A stretch of DNA of 64,000 bases from Flagellimonas ochracea (lineage in GTDB: Bacteria > Bacteroidota > Bacteroidia > Flavobacteriales > Flavobacteriaceae), in contig NZ_JAAABI010000002.1 of the NCBI RefSeq assembly GCF_009903685.1, positions 744,001 to 808,000 of the forward strand, given 5' to 3'. Shown here one piece after another: positions 27,140-36,292 of the stretch. Under the pieces are notes generated by a model. That model saw only the letters and a program-made list of their open reading frames with translations, was not told the DNA's origin and ran no database searches. Position 1 is the stretch's first letter; each line of letters begins with the position of its first letter. A program made the translations under genes and the position numbers.

Positions 27140-29007
27140 AGTTGAATCATCTTACCCATATTTTGATTACGCTAATAATAGCCGTATCGTGCGAGGAAAA
27201 ACCCAAACAGAAACCCATTGAAAAACCCATGAAAAAAAAGACCGTAGTATATCAGGTTTTTACACGATTATTCGGAAATACAAATACAACCAATAAACCT
27301 TGGGGGACCCTAGAGGAAAATGGTGTGGGAAAATTTGACGACTTCACAGAAAAGGCCCTACAAGAAATAAAGGATTTGGGTGTGACCCATATTTGGTACA
27401 CAGGAGTTCCCCATCATGCGGTGATTAATGATTATACCGAATATGGAATATCCAATGACGACCCAGATGTGGTCAAAGGTCGTGCAGGTTCGCCCTATGC
27501 TGTAAAAGATTATTACAATGTCAATCCAGATTTGGCACTGGACCCTGCCAATAGATTGGAAGAATTCAAGGCATTGGTCCAAAGGACACATGAGGCCGGC
27601 ATGAAAGTAATCATTGACATTGTACCCAACCATGTTGCGCGTAATTATGAGGGGTTGACAAACCCAGAAGGGGTGTCTGATTTTGGAGCTCACGATGATA
27701 CTTCCAAGGAATATAATGTCAACAATAATTTCTATTATATACCGGGACAGGCATTTCAAGTTCCAGAATGGCAGAATGGATATGTGCCGCTTGGTGGTGA
27801 ACAGCATGCTTTGTCCAATGGAAAATTTGAGGAAAATCCTGCCAAATGGACCGGGAATGGGTCGCGATTGGTTCGTCCTAATTTCAATGATTGGTATGAA
27901 ACGGTCAAGGTAAATTATGGAATTCGCCCAGACGGAAGCAAAGACTTTGAGGAATTACCAGAGGAATTTGAAGATAAAGATTACAGGGTACATTTCGATT
28001 TTTGGAAAAACAAGACCCTACCGGATTCTTGGAACAAGTTCCGGGACATTACAAACTACTGGCTTGATTTTGGAGTAGACGGTTTTCGTTTTGATATGGC
28101 GGAGATGGTCCCCGTTGAGTTTTGGAGTTATCTGAACTCAAGTATTAAAATGAAGAACCCAGATGCTTTTCTGTTGGCCGAGGTATACAATCCCAGTTTG
28201 TACCGCGATTATATCCACAAGGGAAAAATGGACTACCTCTACGATAAAGTGGAACTGTATGATAGCATAAAGCATATTATGAAAGGCTATGGGTGGACAG
28301 ATCATATCCCTATGGTTCAAAAGGGAATGGCAGATATCGAGCATCATATGCTTCATTTTTTGGAAAACCATGATGAACAGCGAATAGCAAGTCCTGATTT
28401 TGCAGGTAACGCCAATCTAGCAAAACCGGCCATGGTTGTCTCCGCAACGCTGAGCACCTCGCCCACTATGATTTATTTTGGGCAAGAGGTGGGAGAACCC
28501 GGTGCTGAGGATGCCGGCTTTGGAAAGCCAACAAGGACCTCCATTTTTGATTATATAGGAGTGCCGCACCATCAGCGTTGGATGAACAATAAAAAGTTTG
28601 ATGGTGGTCAACTCAAAGAAAACGAAAAACTACTCAGGGATTTTTATAAAAAGCTGCTCAACTTTACTATTAAAAGTGACGCCTTGATGGGAGACTATCA
28701 AGAAATTCATTTTTACAATAAAGATCATACGGAAGGATATGATCATAGGATATTGTCGTATGTACGTTGGTCCGAGGAGGAAAAACTGATTGTTGTGGCG
28801 AATTTTGGTGCCGATAAACACTACAAACTGGATTTGAAAATTCCAGAAAGTGTCATCGATAACTGGAAATTGAATAACGAAGAGTACAAGTTGGAGGAAC
28901 AGTTATATGGGCAAGTGGACCGAATACTCTCTGTGAACGAAGGGCTTGGGATTGTTCCCATCGAACTGGCCCCATTGGAGTCTAGGATTTTTGCTGTTGA
29001 GGAATAA
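27136..29007 (+). CDS. GH13 alpha-amylase-family lipoprotein
   Basis: 623 residues with a lipoprotein signal (Cys19 in IIAVSCEEK), so exported and anchored, probably at the periplasm or cell surface. The GH13 conserved regions are present in order: DIVPNHVARNY (region I), DGFRFDMAEM with the nucleophile Asp near residue 320 (II), LLAEVYNP with the acid Glu near 351 (III) and FLENHDEQRIASP with the transition-state Asp (IV). It should cleave alpha-1,4 glucans to malto-oligosaccharides or maltose. The start overlaps the GH65 stop (ATGA), so it is translated from the same message as a cytoplasmic enzyme. A hairpin follows the stop. Confidence 0.9.
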   Translation: MKLNHLTHILITLIIAVSCEEKPKQKPIEKPMKKKTVVYQVFTRLFGNTNTTNKPWGTLEENGVGKFDDFTEKALQEIKDLGVTHIWYTGVPHHAVINDYTEYGISNDDPDVVKGRAGSPYAVKDYYNVNPDLALDPANRLEEFKALVQRTHEAGMKVIIDIVPNHVARNYEGLTNPEGVSDFGAHDDTSKEYNVNNNFYYIPGQAFQVPEWQNGYVPLGGEQHALSNGKFEENPAKWTGNGSRLVRPNFNDWYETVKVNYGIRPDGSKDFEELPEEFEDKDYRVHFDFWKNKTLPDSWNKFRDITNYWLDFGVDGFRFDMAEMVPVEFWSYLNSSIKMKNPDAFLLAEVYNPSLYRDYIHKGKMDYLYDKVELYDSIKHIMKGYGWTDHIPMVQKGMADIEHHMLHFLENHDEQRIASPDFAGNANLAKPAMVVSATLSTSPTMIYFGQEVGEPGAEDAGFGKPTRTSIFDYIGVPHHQRWMNNKKFDGGQLKENEKLLRDFYKKLLNFTIKSDALMGDYQEIHFYNKDHTEGYDHRILSYVRWSEEEKLIVVANFGADKHYKLDLKIPESVIDNWKLNNEEYKLEEQLYGQVDRILSVNEGLGIVPIELAPLESRIFAVEE

Positions 29008-29033
29008 AAAAAGCGGATTGTTCCCAATCCGCT
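29003..29033 (-). terminator. Intrinsic terminator shared by the small membrane protein gene and GH13
   Basis: A 9-bp perfect stem (AGCGGATTG 29012-29020 / CAATCCGCT 29025-29033, loop TTCC). On the minus strand it is followed by a run of T, making it a strong terminator for the gene ending at 29059. In the plus direction the T-run is short, so termination of the GH13 transcript is weaker. Confidence 0.8.
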
Positions 29034-29058
29034 CCTTTTAGGCTGGTTAGTTGTTTAG

Positions 29059-29481
29059 TTAATCTTTTTTAGTGGCCGTTTTTTGGTAAATCAAGGCAAT
29101 TATGGAACCTATTATTCCATAATATATGATATCGATTATAGCTTCAACAACGTGTCCGGTCAAATCCATCCAGTTGGCAGTGGCATACCAGATGAGCCCC
29201 ATTCCGATGCCCACGAAGACACCTATCCAAGCACCAAACTGAAAACCCTCACCTACAGAATGGTGTCCTCGGGCCCATTTACTGTATAAACTGCTCAAAA
29301 CAAATGCACCAACAAGATTACCCAAGGCTATAAGCCCAAGATTGGGAACTTCTTTCATGGTGTTCACAATAGTATGCTCTTCAAAAAAACTGACAGTGGC
29401 GATCCCCCAAATAAGGTACCCCAAAAAGAACATCACAATCGCCGCAACTAATGTGGCAATTAAATTAGATTTTGAAAACAT
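29059..29481 (-). CDS. Small four-helix membrane protein of unknown function
   Basis: 140 residues with four predicted membrane helices (about residues 8-30, 47-65, 80-101, 112-132). The first contains FFLGYLIWGI and the third GAWIGVFVGIGMGLIWY. The pattern is reminiscent of DUF1761-like proteins, but I cannot confirm the family. A single gene with its own terminator, divergent from the glycerophosphodiesterase gene by 178 bases of AT-rich sequence. Confidence 0.6.
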   Translation of the reverse strand: MFSKSNLIATLVAAIVMFFLGYLIWGIATVSFFEEHTIVNTMKEVPNLGLIALGNLVGAFVLSSLYSKWARGHHSVGEGFQFGAWIGVFVGIGMGLIWYATANWMDLTGHVVEAIIDIIYYGIIGSIIALIYQKTATKKD

Positions 29482-29659
29482 GCTTAATTGATTTATTGGT
29501 TATAGATTTGATAAAAGTATTAAATATTTATTAACGATTTAATAAAAAATTAATACAAAAATTGCCTTAATGACTTTTATTGCAATATTTTAAGGTACTT
29601 TCTTCAATGGAGTTGATTTATTTTCAAATCGTATTTTAGGGGTCAAAATCGAGAACTTT

Positions 29660-30412
29660 ATGAAAAGAAATGTACTATTTGCATTGGCACTTGTTTTTTT
29701 GTTCAATAACTGTAGTATGATGGATTCCAAACCAATGGTCATAGGTCACAGAGGTGCCATGGGGCACGAAACGGAAAATACGTTGGCATCTGTTCAAAAG
29801 GCCATGGATTTGGGGGTGGATATGATTGAAATTGATGTTTTTAAAATTGAAAGTGGAGAAATTGTTGTATTTCATGATGAGCGCGTGGAACGTCTCACCA
29901 ATGGTGGTGGAAAAGTGGAGGAATATAACATTGTCGACCTACACCAACTTATTTTGGATGGGGGACACAAAATACCCATGATTCAGGAAGTTCTAAAGCT
30001 TATTAACAATCAAGTGGCATTGAACATTGAGTTGAAAGGTGCGAACACGGCGGACAGGGTAAATTTCATTCTCGATTATTACGTTCGGGAAAGAGGATGG
30101 ACATGGGACAACATCCTTATTTCAAGTTTCAATTGGGATGAGCTTCGTGAAATGCGCAAACTGAACAGTGGGATAAACATAGCTGTGTTGACGGAAGATG
30201 ACCCTTTGCAAGCGATTGACGTTGCCAAAGAGTTGAATGCTGTAGCCATAAATCCTGATTACAAAACCCTTACTGAAGAAAATGTGGCCCAAATCCAAGA
30301 GGTAGGATTCAAAATCTACACTTGGACCGTAAATGAGCCAAATCAAATTGAAAAGATGAAAAATTTTGGGGTGGATGGCATTATTAGCGATTACCCAGAA
30401 CGGGTCCATTAA
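29660..30412 (+). CDS. Glycerophosphodiester phosphodiesterase lipoprotein
   Basis: 250 residues with a lipoprotein signal (Cys18 in FLFNNC). The GDPD TIM-barrel motifs are complete: GHRGAMGHETENTL (catalytic His, then Glu-Asn), a metal-binding IEIDVF and VVFHDERVERLTNG (second His), and at the end VDGIISDYPE. It hydrolyses glycerophosphodiesters to glycerol-3-phosphate and an alcohol in the periplasm, which fits the nearby glycerol genes. The stop overlaps the next ATG by one base (TAATG). Confidence 0.92.
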   Translation: MKRNVLFALALVFLFNNCSMMDSKPMVIGHRGAMGHETENTLASVQKAMDLGVDMIEIDVFKIESGEIVVFHDERVERLTNGGGKVEEYNIVDLHQLILDGGHKIPMIQEVLKLINNQVALNIELKGANTADRVNFILDYYVRERGWTWDNILISSFNWDELREMRKLNSGINIAVLTEDDPLQAIDVAKELNAVAINPDYKTLTEENVAQIQEVGFKIYTWTVNEPNQIEKMKNFGVDGIISDYPERVH

Positions 30413-31677
30413 TGTATGAAGTAATTATTGTTGGCGGAGGAGCTGCGGGATTTTATGCTGCCATTCACATTGCGGAGCAAAACCCTAAATTGAAGATTGC
30501 CATTCTGGAAAGGGGAAAGACGATTCTTTCCAAAGTAAAGGTTTCAGGAGGTGGAAGGTGTAATGTGACCCATGGGGAGTTTTTACCAAAAGCACTTGTG
30601 GTTAACTACCCCAGGGGACAGAAAGAATTATTGGGTCCTTTCCACCAACACTCGCCCTTGGATGTTATGGCGTTTTTTAAACAACGGGGAGTGCCTTTGA
30701 AAATTGAAGAAGATGGCCGTGTGTTTCCCCAAAGCGATTCCTCTCAGACCATAATAGATTGTTTCGAAAGTGAGGCCAACAAGTTGGGTGTGAAAGTATT
30801 GAGAAACACTTCGATGGTCGGACTCAGAAAAGATGGGGATTTTTGGTTAATAGAAACAAGAAATACAACATATAAGGCCAAAAGACTGATGTTGGCGACG
30901 GGTAGCAATCCAAAAATTTGGAATTTGTTGAAAGCAATTGGACACACCGTAATTCCACCTGTTCCATCGCTTTTCACATTTAATATAGATGATGATCGAA
31001 TACGTGATATACAAGGGATAAGCACCTATGCCTCGGCCAAAGTACTTCCAAAGGAATCCCCAAAACCAGGGTCACCATTGAAAAGTCTCTCAAAAGAATC
31101 CCCAAAATTGCAGGCCGAAGGCCCTGTCTTAATTACACACTGGGGCTTAAGTGGGCCTGTTATTCTAAAGCTATCCGCTTGGGGAGCATTAATTTTGAAG
31201 CAATACGATTATAAGTTCAATGTAGAGATTAACTGGATGCCCGATTATACTACCAGTTCAATGGAAGGTTATCTAAGGGAAATAAAAAAAACCGAAGCCA
31301 AAAGGACAATTTTAAGGACCCATGCGATGGACCTGCCTCGAAGACTATGGGTCAAATTAGTACATGCAGCGGGTATCGGAAATGATCTTAAATGGGCGGA
31401 CACGAATAAGGAGCAGTTGCAAAAATTAGCGGAGCAACTCACAGCCTCAACATTTAAGGTTGATGGGAAAAGCACCTTTAAAGAAGAATTTGTAACCGCA
31501 GGAGGTATTGACCTAAAAGAAATAAATTTTAAGACTTTCGAGAGTAAACTGCACTCTAATCTTTTTTTCGCAGGAGAAATCATCAATGTGGACGCCATCA
31601 CCGGGGGGTTCAATTTTCAGAATGCCTGGACAGGCGCCTATATCGCGGCCAAAGCCATTGCTTCCAAAAACACTTAG
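30412..31677 (+). CDS. BaiN/HI0933-like FAD/NAD(P) flavoprotein
   Basis: 421 residues. The N-terminal FAD-binding motif is VIIVGGGAAGFYAA. Then come the family signatures KVKVSGGGRCNVTH near residue 44, the ATGS core and the C-terminal AGGIDLKEINFKTFESK, FAGEIINVDAITGGFNFQ and AWTGAYIAAKAI. The HI0933/BaiN family is widespread in bacteria with no settled housekeeping substrate. Length is standard. Its start overlaps the GDPD stop by one base, and its end overlaps the convergent glpF by 4 bases. Confidence 0.9.
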   Translation: MYEVIIVGGGAAGFYAAIHIAEQNPKLKIAILERGKTILSKVKVSGGGRCNVTHGEFLPKALVVNYPRGQKELLGPFHQHSPLDVMAFFKQRGVPLKIEEDGRVFPQSDSSQTIIDCFESEANKLGVKVLRNTSMVGLRKDGDFWLIETRNTTYKAKRLMLATGSNPKIWNLLKAIGHTVIPPVPSLFTFNIDDDRIRDIQGISTYASAKVLPKESPKPGSPLKSLSKESPKLQAEGPVLITHWGLSGPVILKLSAWGALILKQYDYKFNVEINWMPDYTTSSMEGYLREIKKTEAKRTILRTHAMDLPRRLWVKLVHAAGIGNDLKWADTNKEQLQKLAEQLTASTFKVDGKSTFKEEFVTAGGIDLKEINFKTFESKLHSNLFFAGEIINVDAITGGFNFQNAWTGAYIAAKAIASKNT

Positions 31678-32402
31678 TTCAATGTCATAGCCAAGCCTGC
31701 AGCAAGTATACCTCCTAAAATAGGTCCTATAACAGGAATCCATGAATATCCCCACCCGTTGGAACCCTTGTCCTTTATGGGCAATAAGGCATGAACTATA
31801 CGTGGTCCCAAGTCCCTTGCCGGATTTATGGCGTACCCAGTGGTTCCGCCCAGTGAAAGACCAATGCCCCAAACCAATAAGGCCACTGGAAGTGCACCAA
31901 GCGAACCCAATCCAATAACGGTGTCATCAGAGGATATAACGGCATCCGTAAAATACAGCACAGTGAAAACCAAAACGAAAGTCCCTACAGCTTCCATCAA
32001 TATATTTAGTCCAACATTGGGTATTGCAGGAGCTGTACAGAACACACCTCTTTTAGTATTCCCATCTGGAGTTGCATCAAAATGTGCTTTATGGGTCAAC
32101 CATACCATAAATGCAGCGAACATGGCACCGATAAACTGAGCTAAAATGTATGAAGGGACATCGCCCCATGGAAATTCACCTGCCGTGGCCAATCCTATAG
32201 TCACTGCTGGGTTAATATGTGCCCCACTATGAGGTCCGGCAACCACGACACCGGTATAAACGGCAAAGGCCCATCCGGTAGTGATCACTATCCATCCAGA
32301 ACCACTACCATAGGTTTTTTGAAGGGAGACATTGGCATTGACACCACATCCCAAAAGCATCAACAAAAAGGTGCCCACAATCTCTGCGATAAACGGAGTC
32401 AT
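31674..32402 (-). CDS. glpF: Glycerol uptake facilitator (MIP/aquaglyceroporin)
   Basis: 242 residues and six membrane helices plus two half-helices. Both NPA signatures are present: SGAHINPAVTI near residue 60 and GYAINPARDLGPR near residue 195. The Asp directly after the second NPA-Arg (NPARD) is typical of glyceroporins, as opposed to water-selective aquaporins. It lies 12 bases after glpK on the same strand, which supports glycerol as substrate. Confidence 0.93.
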   Translation of the reverse strand: MTPFIAEIVGTFLLMLLGCGVNANVSLQKTYGSGSGWIVITTGWAFAVYTGVVVAGPHSGAHINPAVTIGLATAGEFPWGDVPSYILAQFIGAMFAAFMVWLTHKAHFDATPDGNTKRGVFCTAPAIPNVGLNILMEAVGTFVLVFTVLYFTDAVISSDDTVIGLGSLGALPVALLVWGIGLSLGGTTGYAINPARDLGPRIVHALLPIKDKGSNGWGYSWIPVIGPILGGILAAGLAMTLN

Positions 32403-32414
32403 AGAAAATTTGAT

Positions 32415-33911
32415 TTATTTGTTTTTACTCCAGTGTTCCAGTGCATCAATAGCGCGATACCATCCTTTTATGCCTTCTTCTATGGGTTCTCTATTCGTGG
32501 AAGGGTTAAAATGCACGTCGGTTTGCCAAATGTCTTGGATTTCTTCAGGACTTTCCCAATAGCCCACGGCCAATCCAGCCAAATAAGCAGCTCCCATCAC
32601 TGTGGTTTCCACGATTTTGGGACGAACTGTTACTGTGTTCAACACATCCGATTGAAATTGCATAAGCATGTTGTTCACTGTGGCACCCCCATCCACGCGA
32701 AGCTCCTTGATTGAAATACCGGAATCCGCTTCCATAGCTTTCAATATATCCATGGTCTGATAGGCAATCGATTCCAAGGCGGCTCTGGCAATATGTGCAT
32801 CTGTGCTGCCCCGAGTCAAACCAAAAATAGTCCCTTGGGCACGTTGGTTCCAGTGGGGAGCTCCCAATCCGGCAAAGGCTGGCACAAAATACACGCCATC
32901 CGAGCTTTCCACAGAACCTGCTAATTTTTCTACCTCAGAAGAAGTTTTGATGATTTTAAGACTATCGCGAAGCCATTGCACCACAGCACCCGCAATGAAG
33001 ATGCTTCCCTCCAATGCATAATGCGTCTTCCCATTGATTTTCCATGCGACTGTGGTCAGCAAGTTGTTTTTAGAAACGATGGGTTTCTCCCCAATGTTCA
33101 TCAACATAAAACAGCCAGTACCATAGGTGTTCTTGACCATACCCTGCTTCGTGCACATTTGACCGAAAAGTGCAGCTTGTTGATCTCCAGCAATGCCCGC
33201 AATGGGTATTTTGGAAGCAAAAAAGTTGGGGCTGGTATACCCATACACCTCGCTGGACTGCTTTACCTTGGGCAGCATACTTTTAGGGACTGTCAATAAT
33301 TCTAGGAGTTCATCATCCCAATCCATGGTATTTATATTGAAGAGTAGCGAACGGCATGCATTGGTAACATCGGTAATGTGCAGTTTGCCCTCGGTCATTT
33401 TCCAAATAAGCCAAGTGTCGATTGTGCCTAACGCCAAATCACCCGCCTCTGCTCTTTCACGAATACCTTCCACATTATCCAAAATCCACTTCACCTTGGT
33501 GCCGGAAAAGTAGGCATCGATGACCAATCCCGTTTTTTCACGAATCATCTTCGAGTGACCTTTATTTTTTAACTGATCGCAGTAATCCGCAGTCCGTTTA
33601 TCTTGCCAAACAATGGCATTGTAAACAGGTTCCCCTGTGCTTTTATCCCAAATCACTACGGTTTCACGTTGGTTGGTGATGCCGATGGCGGCCATTTGTT
33701 CTCCTTTCAATCCTTTTTTGCTGACTGCTTCAGCGGCAATCCCTGCCTGAGTGGCCCAAATTTCGTTGGGATCATGTTCCACCCATCCGGGTTTAGGGAA
33801 AATCTGGGTAAATTCTTTCTGCGCTACGGAGATTATGGTACCCTTTTTATCAAAAATAACGGCTCTGGAACTGGTGGTGCCCTGATCCAAGGCGAGGATG
33901 TATTCGCTCAT
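32415..33911 (-). CDS. glpK: Glycerol kinase
   Basis: About 498 residues. I chose the ATG at 33911 ([18 protein letters not shown]), which matches the family start; a second ATG lies two codons upstream. FGGY kinase motifs are complete: DQGTTSSRA (phosphate loop), [31 protein letters not shown] and the C-terminal [18 protein letters not shown]. It phosphorylates incoming glycerol to glycerol-3-phosphate. First gene of a glpK-glpF pair. The usual partner glpD is not in this window. Confidence 0.95.
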   Translation of the reverse strand: MSEYILALDQGTTSSRAVIFDKKGTIISVAQKEFTQIFPKPGWVEHDPNEIWATQAGIAAEAVSKKGLKGEQMAAIGITNQRETVVIWDKSTGEPVYNAIVWQDKRTADYCDQLKNKGHSKMIREKTGLVIDAYFSGTKVKWILDNVEGIRERAEAGDLALGTIDTWLIWKMTEGKLHITDVTNACRSLLFNINTMDWDDELLELLTVPKSMLPKVKQSSEVYGYTSPNFFASKIPIAGIAGDQQAALFGQMCTKQGMVKNTYGTGCFMLMNIGEKPIVSKNNLLTTVAWKINGKTHYALEGSIFIAGAVVQWLRDSLKIIKTSSEVEKLAGSVESSDGVYFVPAFAGLGAPHWNQRAQGTIFGLTRGSTDAHIARAALESIAYQTMDILKAMEADSGISIKELRVDGGATVNNMLMQFQSDVLNTVTVRPKIVETTVMGAAYLAGLAVGYWESPEEIQDIWQTDVHFNPSTNREPIEEGIKGWYRAIDALEHWSKNK

Positions 33912-33979
33912 TTTCATTAAATTAAATGCGCCTGAATTTAATAAAATAAATTCGTGAAACCTTTTTTTAAAATTGGAAT

Positions 33980-34525
33980 ATGCAAACCTATGTGGCCCTG
34001 TTACGAGGAATCAATGTAAGTGGACAGAAAAAAATTCTAATGCCCGACCTAAAGGCGACATTTGAAAATATTGGATTGAAACGCGTTGTCACCTATATCC
34101 AAAGCGGAAATATAGTTTTTGAAAGTACTAGTTCCAATATCAAGGAACTGGAAACTAGCGTTCATCGAGCAATTTTAAGGGATTTTGGCTTTGATGTTCC
34201 AATATTGGTTATGGCCGCAAATGATATAGTTAGCATATTGGAGTCTAATCCGTTCGCAGAGGAAAAAGAGAAGAAAGGCCTGTATTTTGTTCTGTTGAAG
34301 GAAACACCTAATAAAGAACGGGTATCTAAGTTTAACAACCTCAAATTTGAGGATGAAGAATACTATATTATATCTACCTGTGTGTATTTGAACTGCAAGG
34401 CAGGATATGGCAAAGCCAAACTGAACAATAACCTTATTGAAAGGAAGTTAAAGGTAGAAGCTACCACCAGAAACTGGAAAACGATGCAAAAACTGTTGGA
34501 GCTTGCAGAGCAAATCAAGGATTAA
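33980..34525 (+). CDS. DUF1697 family protein
   Basis: 181 residues with the DUF1697 signature start [20 protein letters not shown], the [14 protein letters not shown] strand and the closing [15 protein letters not shown]. The family is widespread as a single-gene soluble protein with an alpha/beta fold and no proven function. It is divergent from glpK. Its last 11 bases overlap the convergent TspO gene. Confidence 0.9.
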   Translation: MQTYVALLRGINVSGQKKILMPDLKATFENIGLKRVVTYIQSGNIVFESTSSNIKELETSVHRAILRDFGFDVPILVMAANDIVSILESNPFAEEKEKKGLYFVLLKETPNKERVSKFNNLKFEDEEYYIISTCVYLNCKAGYGKAKLNNNLIERKLKVEATTRNWKTMQKLLELAEQIKD

Positions 34526-34991
34526 GATCCCAGATCTTGTAATTCAACAAAGCGGCAAAGCATACCCATGCCAAATAGGGAATCATCAAGTAGGCCGCAG
34601 GCTTACTGACCACTTTGAACCAGCGTATTGTAAGCATGATCATGGAGAGGAGGCCCAAAATTACAATAAGTGCCCAAAACGGACTTTTCAAACCAAAAAA
34701 GATAATGCTCCAAAGTGCATTTAGGAGCAACTGAAAACCAAAATGATAGAGTGCCGTTTTTACCCAAATATGATGGAAACCTTTGGACCATACAATTCCA
34801 GCGGCAGTTCCCATCAACACATACAAAACTGTCCAGACAGGTGCAAAAAGTTCATTAGGTGGATTAAATGTTGGTTTTTTAAGGTTTACATACCAATCGT
34901 TCACCGAACTTTGTGTCGCAAAACTGGACAAATAACCAACCAATAGACAAAGGACAACACAGATGGTTATGTAAAGAATTCTTTTTTTCAT
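34515..34991 (-). CDS. tspO: TspO/MBR family membrane protein
   Basis: 158 residues with five hydrophobic helices and the family's Trp/Pro pattern: VNDWYVNLKKPTFNPPNELFAPVWTVLYVLMG, then NALWSIIFF and [22 protein letters not shown]. TspO proteins bind porphyrins and related ligands. In bacteria they affect tetrapyrrole and stress responses. Single gene, divergent from the mevalonate genes. Confidence 0.93.
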   Translation of the reverse strand: MKKRILYITICVVLCLLVGYLSSFATQSSVNDWYVNLKKPTFNPPNELFAPVWTVLYVLMGTAAGIVWSKGFHHIWVKTALYHFGFQLLLNALWSIIFFGLKSPFWALIVILGLLSMIMLTIRWFKVVSKPAAYLMIPYLAWVCFAALLNYKIWDLNP

Positions 34992-35060
34992 GGTTGGTGC
35001 AACTCCGTCTAAAATAAGAATTTATTTATTTCCACTTTTAAAGAAGCAATTTGCATGGGT

Positions 35061-35068
35061 TATATTTG
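35061..35068 (+). promoter_or_regulatory. Putative -7 box before the mevalonate gene
   Basis: TATATTTG matches the Bacteroidota -7 consensus TAnnTTTG exactly. It lies inside the longer reading frame that opens at 35055, which argues that translation begins at the downstream ATG (35085). A -33 TTTG at the right distance is poor (TTTA at 35037), so this is tentative. Confidence 0.35.
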
Positions 35069-35084
35069 CCAAAATGAATCACGA

Positions 35085-36167
35085 ATGACCGAAAAAGACT
35101 TTCTGCCAAAAGCCTATTCAGTATTACCAGCAGAAGCAAAAGTGACCTGGAAGGCACCCAGTAACATCGCCTTGGTCAAGTATTGGGGGAAGCACCCGAA
35201 CCAAATTCCTGCCAATCCATCAATTAGTTTTACCTTGGATGCTTGTTCCACTACCACCTCGGTTTCATTTACAAAAAGGGATTCCAAAGACACTGATTTT
35301 TCATTTGATCTGACCTTTGAAGGAAAATCCAAAGAGGATTTCAAACCCAAGGTGAACACTTTTTTGAATCGAATCGATAGGTATTTACCTTTTTTAAAGG
35401 AATATCATTTCAACATAGAAACGTCCAACTCGTTTCCGCATAGCAGTGGAATAGCTTCTTCCGCCAGCAGCATGGCCGCTTTGGCCCTTTGCTTTATGGA
35501 CATCGAAAGACAACTGAATCCCAAAATGTCCAATGATTTTTTTAACATGAAGGCCTCGTTTTTGGCCCGTTTGGGATCAGGCAGTGCTTGTAGGAGCATT
35601 GAGGGCGATTTAGTCACATGGGGGGAACACGGGGGGTTGACAGAAAGCTCAAATCTATATGGAATCAAATACCCATTAGAGGTGCACCCCATTTTTAAAA
35701 AGTATCATGACACCATTATGTTGGTGCATAAAGGACAGAAACAAGTAAGCAGCACTGTGGGGCACAATTTGATGAAGGGGCATCCTTATGCCAAACAGCG
35801 TTTTCAACAAGCTCACCAAAATTTGGATAGACTGAGGTCTATCTTGGCCCAAGGAGACGTGGAAGACTTTATAGAAGTGGTGGAAAGCGAAGCGCTGACG
35901 CTGCACGCCATGATGATGACCAGCACTCCTTATTTTATTTTGATGAAACCGGATACCTTGGAAATCATCAATAAAATTTGGCATTTCAGGAAGGAGACCA
36001 AGACTCCTATTTGCTTTACGTTGGATGCCGGGGCCAACGTTCATGTGCTGTATCCGGAGTCGGTCAAGGAAAAAGGCAATCAATTTATTCAGGATGAATT
36101 GGTTGCGCATTGTGAAAAGGGACATTACATTTGTGATCGAATTGGAAATGGGGCAAGAAAATTGTGA
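35085..36167 (+). CDS. mvaD: Diphosphomevalonate decarboxylase
   Basis: About 360 residues from the ATG at 35085. An upstream ATG at 35055 gives ten extra residues but overlaps the likely promoter box. GHMP-fold motifs: WKAPSNIALVKYWGK near residue 20 and the nucleotide loop PHSSGIASSASSMAAL near 120, followed by FLARLGSGSACRSIEG, which carries the substrate-binding Ser/Arg, and FTLDAGANVHVLYP near the end. It makes isopentenyl diphosphate from mevalonate diphosphate with ATP. The mevalonate kinase follows after 125 bases. No phosphomevalonate kinase is seen here. Confidence 0.93.
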   Translation: MTEKDFLPKAYSVLPAEAKVTWKAPSNIALVKYWGKHPNQIPANPSISFTLDACSTTTSVSFTKRDSKDTDFSFDLTFEGKSKEDFKPKVNTFLNRIDRYLPFLKEYHFNIETSNSFPHSSGIASSASSMAALALCFMDIERQLNPKMSNDFFNMKASFLARLGSGSACRSIEGDLVTWGEHGGLTESSNLYGIKYPLEVHPIFKKYHDTIMLVHKGQKQVSSTVGHNLMKGHPYAKQRFQQAHQNLDRLRSILAQGDVEDFIEVVESEALTLHAMMMTSTPYFILMKPDTLEIINKIWHFRKETKTPICFTLDAGANVHVLYPESVKEKGNQFIQDELVAHCEKGHYICDRIGNGARKL

Positions 36168-36230
36168 CTAAAAAATAAACGTCAAAACTGTTTTTTTGCG
36201 TTATTTGTCCCGATAAGATAAATCAAAAAT

Positions 36231-36269
36231 ATTTTGTTTAACCTCAATATTCAAAAAATTAAACAAAAT
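36231..36269. promoter_or_regulatory. 11-bp inverted repeat before mevalonate kinase
   Basis: ATTTTGTTTAA (36231-36241) and TTAAACAAAAT (36259-36269) are perfect inverted copies with a 17-base spacer, ending 23 bases before the kinase ATG. It could be an operator or a weak mRNA hairpin. The A+T content means chance is a real alternative. Confidence 0.35.
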
Positions 36270-36292
36270 AATTACTATCTTAGCATAAGCTT

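Noticed and set aside
32217..32714. 165-codon plus-strand open frame across the glpF-glpK junction
   Set aside because: It lies antisense to the conserved coding of both glycerol genes and has no family motif or ribosome site.
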